From contig JAHILE010000032.1 of NCBI GenBank assembly GCA_018897155.1, forward strand, positions 1-26,079: a DNA stretch of 26,079 bases, in the 5' to 3' direction. The stretch's first letter is position 1. Every line of letters begins with the position of its first letter. The DNA comes from Nanoarchaeota archaeon (GTDB taxonomy: Archaea > EX4484-52 > LFW-46). The notes beneath the pieces were generated by a model that saw only the letters and a program-made list of their open reading frames with translations, was not told the DNA's origin and searched no databases. Shown here one piece after another: positions 20,956 to 26,079 of this stretch. The position numbers were made by a program, and so were the translations under genes.

Positions 20956-22365
20956 ATGCCTTCCCTTACGTTTTACGGCGGTGTGAACGAAATAGGCGGC
21001 AACAAGATACTTCTGAAAGACTGTGATACTTCCATATTTCTTGACTTTGGCATGAGCTTTGGCAGGCGCGCCCAGTTCTTTGAGGAATTCTTAACGCCGA
21101 GAACGTCGGCAGGAATAAAGGATTATCTTGCAATGGGGCTCCTTCCGGACATAAAAGGGATTTACAGGGACGATTTACTGACGCACCTCGGAAGAAGGCC
21201 GGAGCATCCGGAAGTAGATGGAGTTCTTCTGTCTCATGCGCATGCAGACCACGCAAACTATATCTCGTTTTTGCATAAAGACATTCCCATTTACTGCGGG
21301 AATACCTGCAAAGCAATACTGGACGCAGTTGAGGAGTCCAGCCAGAGGGACATGGAAAGCGAGGTAATAAACTTCAAGAAACGGCCTCTTTTCAGGAAAA
21401 ATTACAAAGACGCGCCAGAGGAGCGCAAATTCAAGCTATTTCGGACAGGCGATAAGTTCAAAATCGGCTCCCTTGAAATAGAGCCTATTCATGTGGACCA
21501 TTCTGTTCCGGGAGCTTACGGATTTATCATTTGGACGAGCAACGGCCCTATCGCATATACCGGAGACTTGCGTTTGCATGGCACTCATTCTGAAATGACA
21601 ATGGATTTTATGAATAAGGCAAAAGAAGCAAAGCCCATTGCAATGATAACTGAAGGAACAAGGATAAACACAGGCAAAACCGACGAATCCGAGCCAAAGG
21701 TTTTTGCGGATTCTAAAAAAGAGGTTTTGAAAACAAGAGAACTGGCAATAGCGGATTTCAATTTCAAGGATGTTGATCGCTTCAGGACGTTTTATAATAT
21801 AGCCAAAGAATCCGGAAGAAAGCTTGTTATCTCGTTTCGGCATGCGTGCTTTCTTGAAAGATACCACAAGGACAAAAATCTGAATGTTCCGGATTCAAAA
21901 GATGCGAATATTATGCTCCTGAAGCCGAAGAGAATGACCGGAACATATTGTGATGAGGATTACTGCGATAATAACATCAAAGACCGGCTGAATTATCCGA
22001 ACATAATCGTTGCCGAGGATATTGCAAAAAACCCTTCAAAATACCTTGTTGTCCTTAATTTCTGGTATTTCAACACATTGATAGATATGCAATCAAAAGG
22101 CACATATATCCATTCCCTTTCAGAGCCGTTCAACGAGGAAATGGAGCTGTCTTACGGGCGAATGAAAAACTGGCTGGGCTATTTCGGCCTGAACTTCTTT
22201 CAATCGCATTGCTCAGGGCATATTTGCGGCGCGGATATGAAAGAACTCATTAAAGAGATAAATGCGAAAGAATTGTTTCCTGTGCATACAGAGCATCCCG
22301 AACTGTTCAAGAAACTTTCTGATAAGGTGAATATGATTGAAGAAGGGAAGGAGTATTTTTTATGA
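20956..22365 (+). CDS. Metallo-beta-lactamase/beta-CASP ribonuclease, RNase J-like
   Basis: A 469-residue RNA-processing enzyme. The start TFYGGVNEIGGNKILLKD is typical of the RNase J/CPSF-like metallo-beta-lactamase fold. Zinc motifs: LSHAHADHANY (H-x-H-x-D-H), the VDHSVPGAYGF loop (His) and YTGDLRLHG (Asp). The beta-CASP part has motif A Glu in ITEGTRIN, motif B His in FFQSHCSGHICG, and motif C His in PVHTEHPE. All metal ligands are present, so it should be active. An insert between about residues 115 and 160 (KRPLFRKNYKDAPEERKF) and another near 320-350 with four Cys/Asp-rich residues (YCDEDYCDNN) distinguish it from bacterial RNase J. Its TGA overlaps the ATG of the HAD gene that follows. 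Confidence 0.9.
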   Translation: MPSLTFYGGVNEIGGNKILLKDCDTSIFLDFGMSFGRRAQFFEEFLTPRTSAGIKDYLAMGLLPDIKGIYRDDLLTHLGRRPEHPEVDGVLLSHAHADHANYISFLHKDIPIYCGNTCKAILDAVEESSQRDMESEVINFKKRPLFRKNYKDAPEERKFKLFRTGDKFKIGSLEIEPIHVDHSVPGAYGFIIWTSNGPIAYTGDLRLHGTHSEMTMDFMNKAKEAKPIAMITEGTRINTGKTDESEPKVFADSKKEVLKTRELAIADFNFKDVDRFRTFYNIAKESGRKLVISFRHACFLERYHKDKNLNVPDSKDANIMLLKPKRMTGTYCDEDYCDNNIKDRLNYPNIIVAEDIAKNPSKYLVVLNFWYFNTLIDMQSKGTYIHSLSEPFNEEMELSYGRMKNWLGYFGLNFFQSHCSGHICGADMKELIKEINAKELFPVHTEHPELFKKLSDKVNMIEEGKEYFL

Positions 22366-23027
22366 TTCGCGCGATACTATTCGATTTGGACCAGACGCTC
22401 ATAGACTTCATAACTATGAAGAAGAAAGCGTCAAAGAAAGCCGCTCAGGCTATGGTGAAAGCAGGCCTTAAAATTGGCATAAAAACTGCCGGAAAAGAAC
22501 TGTTTGATTTCTACCTGAAAAACGGAATTGACGGAAATACGGCATTCCAGGAATTTATCAAAAAGCATAACGGAGAGATGAACGACCGCATCCTTGCTGC
22601 TGCATTAAACGCGTATCTTGATGCAAAAAGGCATTATATAAAGCCGTATCCTGACGTTATCCCAACGCTGAAGAAGCTGAAGAAAAAAGGCATAAAACTT
22701 GCGATTGTTACTGATGCGCCTCGACTAAAAGCATACATGCGATTGGATTCTATGGGGATTACCGAATTCTTTGATGTTGTCGTTGGCTTCGAGGATACTG
22801 GAGAACAGAAACCCTCTTCTTTGCCGTTCAAAAGGGCATTAAAAGAGCTGAACGTCAAGCCGGAAGAAGCTCTGATGGTCGGCGACTGGCCGGATAAAGA
22901 TGTGTTAGGCGCGCAAAAGGCCGGGATGAAAGCGTGCTGGGCGTCTTATGGCGCGGCGCGTCCGAATCCCAAGATAAAGGCAGACTACGAGATTAAGGCG
23001 TTTAGGGAATTGCTAGATTTGCTTTAA
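22362..23027 (+). CDS. HAD-superfamily hydrolase (phosphoglycolate phosphatase-like)
   Basis: A 221-residue enzyme with all HAD motifs: motif I FDLDQTLID (nucleophile Asp8, acid Asp10), a helical cap from about residue 20 to 90, motif II IVTDAPRLK, motif III Lys in EQKPSSLPF, and motif IV MVGDWPDKDVLGAQKAGM. It likely hydrolyses a phosphomonoester; the substrate is unknown. Start and stop overlap (ATGA) with the RNase J-like gene, so the two are co-translated. Its last 31 codons have a diverged duplicate at 23820-23918. A long hairpin follows the stop. Confidence 0.92.
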   Translation: MIRAILFDLDQTLIDFITMKKKASKKAAQAMVKAGLKIGIKTAGKELFDFYLKNGIDGNTAFQEFIKKHNGEMNDRILAAALNAYLDAKRHYIKPYPDVIPTLKKLKKKGIKLAIVTDAPRLKAYMRLDSMGITEFFDVVVGFEDTGEQKPSSLPFKRALKELNVKPEEALMVGDWPDKDVLGAQKAGMKACWASYGAARPNPKIKADYEIKAFRELLDLL

Positions 23028-23031
23028 TTTA

Positions 23032-23074
23032 TGCCTGAATTGCGCTGTACGGGTTATACGTGCAAACTTCGGCA
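23032..23074 (+). terminator. Long bulged hairpin after the HAD gene
   Basis: TGCC-GAA-TTGC-ACG pairs with CGT-GCAA-TTC-GGCA with small bulges, five bases after the stop. It lies between the HAD stop and the toxin promoter. Confidence 0.5.
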
Positions 23075-23085
23075 TTCAACAGCGA

Positions 23086-23092
23086 TTTATAT
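23086..23092 (+). promoter_or_regulatory. TATA box for the toxin-antitoxin pair
   Basis: TTTATAT centred about 26 bases before the ATG at 23115; leaderless transcript expected. Confidence 0.5.
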
Positions 23093-23114
23093 TTTTTCAT
23101 GATTGTGATTTTAC

Positions 23115-23447
23115 ATGGATAAGGAAGAGCTGGAGGAAAAACTGAAGCGGGCAGCAGTAATAAAGTTTACCGAGCACGCATTGTTTCAGATGAATCTCAG
23201 GCATATTCCAAAGACTATGATTGTCGAGTTCCTGAAAGATAAACGGCCGTTTGATTTCATAATAGAAAAAGACCCGCGAGGCAAGAAATACACTGTCGGA
23301 TACCACATAAGCAATAGCCGCGACCTTTATATCACGTTAAAGTTCAAAAATGAAGGTATTTATATTATAACTGCCATAATATCCAGTAAGAAGGTTATAG
23401 ATAACATAAGAAAAAGGATGGGAAAATGGACAAAAAGGCGCTTGTAA
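23115..23447 (+). CDS. DUF4258-type toxin candidate
   Basis: A 110-residue protein. The signature KFTEHALFQMNLRHIPKTMI matches the DUF4258 pattern (F-T-x-H-A then R-x-I-x), a small RelE/BrnT-like fold predicted to cleave RNA. Later strands YTVGYHISNSRDLYITLKFK and GIYIITAIISSKK are the expected beta core, and the end is basic (KRMGKWTKRRL). It overlaps the next gene by 22 bases. Toxin activity is inferred from the family and the gene pair; no experiment is implied. Confidence 0.8.
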   Translation: MDKEELEEKLKRAAVIKFTEHALFQMNLRHIPKTMIVEFLKDKRPFDFIIEKDPRGKKYTVGYHISNSRDLYITLKFKNEGIYIITAIISSKKVIDNIRKRMGKWTKRRL

Positions 23448-23779
23448 ATTATGATGGTGAAGAGGATATTTTAAGTATAGTTAAATCCGATTCTATCAAT
23501 AACAGCGCAAGAATTGGTGATGTTATTCTTGATTTTGACATAGATATGAGGATTGTCGGCGTTGAGATAATGAACGCAGGGGAGTTTTTTGAAGCATTTG
23601 AATTGTCAAAGGAAGATTTTAAAAGCATAAAAGAGGCAAGGCTTTCAGTGCATTATTCTTTAGATTGGGCAATTGTAAAAATAACCTTATTCTTGAACAA
23701 TCGAAGCGTTCCAATTGTAAAAGATTTTAGCATTCCTTCTCTGGATGCTCAGAAGCAATTGGCTGACGTGGAAGCGTAA
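23426..23779 (+). CDS. DUF2283-type antitoxin candidate
   Basis: A 117-residue protein. The first half carries the DUF2283 pattern: VNYDGEEDILSIVKSD, then GDVILDFDIDMRIVGVEIMN, a YD-x-x-x-D-x-L strand and a hydrophobic D-x-D strand followed by VGVEI. DUF2283 genes commonly follow DUF4258 genes and are taken as their antitoxins. Here a second half of about 55 residues (SIKEARLSVHYSLDWAIVKI then TLFLNNRSVPIVKDF) is longer than the minimal family. The ATG lies inside the toxin gene in another frame, typical of coupled toxin-antitoxin pairs. Confidence 0.8.
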   Translation: MDKKALVNYDGEEDILSIVKSDSINNSARIGDVILDFDIDMRIVGVEIMNAGEFFEAFELSKEDFKSIKEARLSVHYSLDWAIVKITLFLNNRSVPIVKDFSIPSLDAQKQLADVEA

Positions 23780-23819
23780 TGTGTCTATCTATCACCCACC
23801 TACGTCGAAGCCGCGTATT

Positions 23820-23918
23820 ATGGCATGCTGGGCTTCTTATGGCGCGGTGCGCGCGAATTCCAAGATAAAGGCAGACTACGAGATTAAGGCATTCGGAGAC
23901 TTATTGGACTTCGTTTGA
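23820..23918 (+). pseudogene. Truncated 3' end of a HAD hydrolase gene
   Basis: Encodes MACWASYGAVRANSKIKADY then EIKAFGDLLDFV, matching the last 31 codons of the HAD gene at 22935-23027 (about 81% identical bases, with many third-position changes and 29 identical bases in a row). The N-terminal catalytic part is missing. The synonymous pattern indicates a paralogue that evolved as a gene before being cut down, not a recent copy. Confidence 0.7.
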
Positions 23919-23944
23919 GCGCCATCCTATTATATTCAAAACTA

Positions 23945-24607
23945 TTAGCCCTTCTTCTCAACAAGAACCTTTAATAGTGCTTCAATGTTTTTGTCGGTCT
24001 TTTCCATTCTCTTCTCCATAGCGCCTACAACCGAAAACATGCCTTGAGAAATTTTATCGTACTTTTCATCCATGTGCTTAAAGCTTGCCTGCGTATTCGC
24101 ATCCAACTGCTTAAAGCTTGCCTGCGTATTCGCATCCAACTGCTTAAAGCTTGCCTGCGTATTCGCATCCAAACGATTGAAACTTGATTGTGTATTCGCA
24201 TCCAACTGCTTAAAGCTTGCCTGCGTATTCGCATCCAAACGATTAAGATATTTAATTCCTGTAGAAAATCCCTGCGCCATCTCAGCTACAGAATCACTGT
24301 ATTTTTCCTCGAAGGTTGTCTGTTTAATCGTTCCTTGCGCAAGCTGTGTTTCTTTTATATCTTCTACATCTATAAGCGGTGCTGCTTCGGGATTCTTCAT
24401 ATTAATAAGCTTCTTGAATTGGCTAATGGCTTCATCATTTCCCTTGCAATGAATTAGAACAGTGCCGTCTTTAATGTTCTCGGCAAACCCTGCAAGCTTT
24501 AGCTTTCTTGCGACTTTTGCAGCATATTGCCTGAAGCCGACGCTCTGAACATCGCCTGAAACAATTAATTCAACTTCCTTTACAGTTTTACCGTCTAAAG
24601 ACGCCAT
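23945..24607 (-). CDS. Acylphosphatase domain fused to an 11-residue-repeat coiled coil
   Basis: A 220-residue protein. The N-terminal 90 residues are an acylphosphatase: VELIVSGDVQSVGFRQYAAK with the catalytic Arg in GFR, then LAGFAENIKDGTVLIHCKGN with the catalytic Asn in EN; both are present, so hydrolysis of acyl phosphates is possible. A linker (TTFEEKYSDSVAEMAQGF) leads to five 11-residue repeats LDANTQASFKQ (two of them variant, e.g. LDANTQSSFNR), then a charged helix ending KNIEALLKVLVEKKG. Eleven-residue repeats favour right-handed coiled coils. Acylphosphatases are usually stand-alone proteins of about 90 residues, so the fusion is unusual. The promoter region is flanked by inverted repeats. 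Confidence 0.85.
   Translation of the reverse strand: MASLDGKTVKEVELIVSGDVQSVGFRQYAAKVARKLKLAGFAENIKDGTVLIHCKGNDEAISQFKKLINMKNPEAAPLIDVEDIKETQLAQGTIKQTTFEEKYSDSVAEMAQGFSTGIKYLNRLDANTQASFKQLDANTQSSFNRLDANTQASFKQLDANTQASFKQLDANTQASFKHMDEKYDKISQGMFSVVGAMEKRMEKTDKNIEALLKVLVEKKG
24074..24238 (-). repeat. Five tandem 33-base coding repeats
   Basis: Units at 24074, 24107, 24140, 24173 and 24206, each 33 bases (11 codons). Four are nearly identical in DNA; the unit at 24173 has diverged. The repeats keep the reading frame, which points to recent expansion of the coiled coil by slippage or recombination. Confidence 0.9.
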
Positions 24608-24628
24608 AGATTAAAACCTCGGTACGTA

Positions 24629-24684
24629 TACTTGCGGACACTAAAATTAGTATACTTTTTAATAAAAATAAATGTCCGCAAGTA
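24629..24684. promoter_or_regulatory. 12-bp inverted repeat flanking a promoter
   Basis: TACTTGCGGACA (24629-24640) and TGTCCGCAAGTA (24673-24684) are exact inverse complements 32 bases apart. Between them lie a TATA-like AAGTATACTAA (reverse strand, about 24647-24657) and an AT run. The left arm sits about 22 bases before the start of the acylphosphatase fusion gene, near its expected transcript start. An operator is likely. Confidence 0.55.
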
Positions 24685-24691
24685 GATATGA

Positions 24692-24722
24692 GAAGACATA
24701 TTTTACAAATAGTTATGTCTTC
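24692..24722. promoter_or_regulatory. Second inverted repeat, GAAGACATA/TATGTCTTC
   Basis: Nine-base perfect arms 13 bases apart, immediately right of the 12-bp inverted repeat. No gene overlaps. It could be another operator or a transcribed hairpin. Confidence 0.4.
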
Positions 24723-24808
24723 GACTATATTTTGTATACTGCCAAATAATGTATCTTTTTGAGTATTAGAACTCGCGGCTTTATATACCTTTTTTATGAT
24801 TAAATCCC

Positions 24809-25068
24809 ATGAATATGGACTACAACGAAGCCAAAAAAACAGGCAATTTCTTTATATTCTCTGAACCCATTAGTCTATGTGTGAGTCTATGCAGCCGAAA
24901 TTACTGAAGGAAATCGTCCAGAGTCCGAGAAAACTGCGAAAGGAAATATCCTTTCTGAAGAACAATCCAGAGCAGCGCAGGATATGCTGCGGTAATGCCG
25001 CACCCAAATATTCTGTCGTGGCGTTTGCGGTTGATGGAAATACGTGGGATGTTATTGGAGTTAAGTAA
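24809..25068 (+). pseudogene. Doubtful small gene, possibly frameshifted
   Basis: TTTATATA at 24780-24787 lies 26 bases before the ATG at 24809, so a transcript is plausible. That frame gives MNMDYNEAKKTGNFFIFSEP and ends at TGA 24905. A second frame opens at 24874 and runs from ATG 24877 to 25068 (63 residues, MCESMQPKLLKEIVQSPRKL ... FAVDGNTWDVIGVK). One frameshift would join them into about 85 residues. Neither part matches a family I know. Either a decayed gene or two chance frames. Confidence 0.3.
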
Positions 25069-25106
25069 AACTGTGTGCCGAGACAAATTGTATTGAACAA
25101 GCTTTT

Positions 25107-25120
25107 TGCGCACGTGCGCA
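25107..25120. promoter_or_regulatory. 14-bp perfect palindrome
   Basis: TGCGCACGTGCGCA, about 100 bases beyond the 3' end of the restriction specificity gene, in an otherwise geneless gap. It may be a terminator hairpin or a protein-binding site. Confidence 0.3.
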
Positions 25121-25223
25121 TTCAGTTTCTTTGCGCGTCCACATCAACATATTTGCGCATATTTCAGAACGTGACATCACTGCTAAAAATCCGTGCGGCG
25201 CAATTATATGTGCGAGTTTGTCA

Positions 25224-26079
25224 TCAACCCACCAACTCCCCGTTAAACGCCTTCTGCATAAGCGTATTGAATAGGTTTTCGATTTCCTGCTTTGATGATT
25301 TTTGACTGGCGCGCATCGCCTCGACTTTTTCAACGATTGAAGCGAATTTTTGCTGAAGTTCGATAGGTGGGGAAATAATTTCGAATAATTCTAATTCCCT
25401 AGGGCTTACTCTTGGTAGATTTGCTCCAACAGAACGATCTGTTGCTAATTGAATATAATACGGTTGTTTTAGAATATACGCGATAAAATACTTGTTAGAT
25501 TTTTCTTTAATGGGTCTAATTGGTACAATATCGGTACTACAAATTCCTTCAAAATCAGGCAACGCTATTTTGTTTAGATAGGGTCTTAATTTTCCATACA
25601 AAACACAATCTTCATCGAAAGAGAATTTGTTGCTTTTTAAATCGCCGGCAGAAACAGATATAATCTTTATTATTCTTCCCGATTCTGATTCCAAATGCTC
25701 CAATCCAACATATTTATCTCCTTTCTTGATTTTATCAGAAGTAATAGAATTTCTTTCAATAAGTGCCACATCATTAAGTTTTACAATGGGGAACTTTTTA
25801 CTATTACTAACAGGATCCCCAAACATCTCCATAAAAACCGCCTGCAAAAACTTGCTTGTGAGTTCGTCGGATTCGGTACGCATCTGCTTAGTTTGCTCTG
25901 CGCGTTCGAGGATTGAAACGATTTTTTGCTGAGTTGAGAGTGGTGGGAGAGGGATTTTAATATGTTGATAGTTAGATAAATAATACCTTTTATGTGTGGT
26001 GGAATCAACATTTATTGTTTGCATCAGCCAGAAAACAAACTTTAAATCAATATCTTTAGTTTTGGGAGTTAACAATTTC
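25224..26079 (-). CDS. hsdS: Type I restriction-modification specificity subunit HsdS (partial, 5' end beyond the window)
   Basis: DNA-recognition subunit of a type I restriction enzyme. Visible are the end of target-recognition domain 1, the central conserved helix (IPLPPLSTQQKIVSILERAE, then LQAVFMEMFGDP), a full domain 2 starting FPIVKLNDVALIERNSITSD with YGKLRPYLNKIALPDFEGIC and ANLPRVSPRELE, and the distal conserved helix (IISPPIELQQKFASIVEKVE, ending LMQKAFNGELVG). These two Q-rich helices set the spacing between half sites. The coding frame is open to the window edge, and the ATG at 26075 is internal to the first domain, so the N-terminus lies outside. Genes for HsdM and HsdR should be sought to the right. 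Confidence 0.9.
   Translation of the reverse strand, partial: KLLTPKTKDIDLKFVFWLMQTINVDSTTHKRYYLSNYQHIKIPLPPLSTQQKIVSILERAEQTKQMRTESDELTSKFLQAVFMEMFGDPVSNSKKFPIVKLNDVALIERNSITSDKIKKGDKYVGLEHLESESGRIIKIISVSAGDLKSNKFSFDEDCVLYGKLRPYLNKIALPDFEGICSTDIVPIRPIKEKSNKYFIAYILKQPYYIQLATDRSVGANLPRVSPRELELFEIISPPIELQQKFASIVEKVEAMRASQKSSKQEIENLFNTLMQKAFNGELVG

Noticed and set aside
24074-24238. Regular 33-base repeats resembling a CRISPR array
   Set aside because: The units are contiguous without spacers, keep one reading frame and encode an 11-residue coiled-coil repeat.

Overview
The window is archaeal. It carries archaeal-type ribosomal proteins (S13, S4, S11, L18e, L13, S9), RNA polymerase subunits Rpo3 (with ferredoxin clusters) and Rpo10, a Hef helicase-nuclease, a tRNA-Leu with two bulge-helix-bulge introns, and many leaderless promoters with a TATA box centred 25-27 bases before the start codon. 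Compact spacing and unusual tRNA introns suggest a DPANN-type lineage, but the sequence alone does not fix the phylum.

Layout. Positions 144-1015 hold two reverse-strand genes, a membrane-anchored small protein and a Nudix hydrolase. Positions 1064-6668 are the classic archaeal S13-S4-S11-rpo3-tRNA-Leu-L18e-L13-S9-rpo10 cluster. It has two extra genes: an unrecognised basic HTH-like protein between L18e and L13, and an AlaX-like tRNA-editing homologue between S9 and rpo10. A tRNA-Glu(TTC) follows at 6721-6795.

Positions 6785-14177 look like a 7.4-kb integrated plasmid-like element. A tyrosine integrase starts 60 bases after tRNA-Glu, and an 11-bp copy of the tRNA 3' end (14167-14177) marks the far side. 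Inside are a divergent regulator/ribbon-helix-helix pair on one symmetric TATA box, a compact replication operon (winged helix, archaeo-eukaryotic primase, zinc-finger/AAA+ helicase), an iteron-like cluster of GGGCATA boxes in the 3' end of the helicase gene, and a tail of tiny proteins (zinc ribbon, HTH, single-span membrane peptide, unknowns). I see no capsid or conjugation genes.

Positions 14575-23027 return to chromosomal genes: Hef, an AI-2E-type membrane protein, a HAD hydrolase behind an unusual leader, a coiled-coil/pilin-like pair, a GNAT acetyltransferase, and an RNase J-like nuclease overlapping a second HAD hydrolase. Three copies of an imperfect palindromic repeat with core TGAAAAGCTTCGA lie at 17.0-19.0 kb.

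The right end (23.1-26.1 kb) is a defence and accessory zone. It has a DUF4258/DUF2283 toxin-antitoxin pair between the HAD gene and a truncated copy of a HAD 3' end, an acylphosphatase fused to an 11-residue-repeat coiled coil with a promoter flanked by a 12-bp inverted repeat, a doubtful small gene, and the 3' part of a type I restriction specificity subunit that runs off the window.
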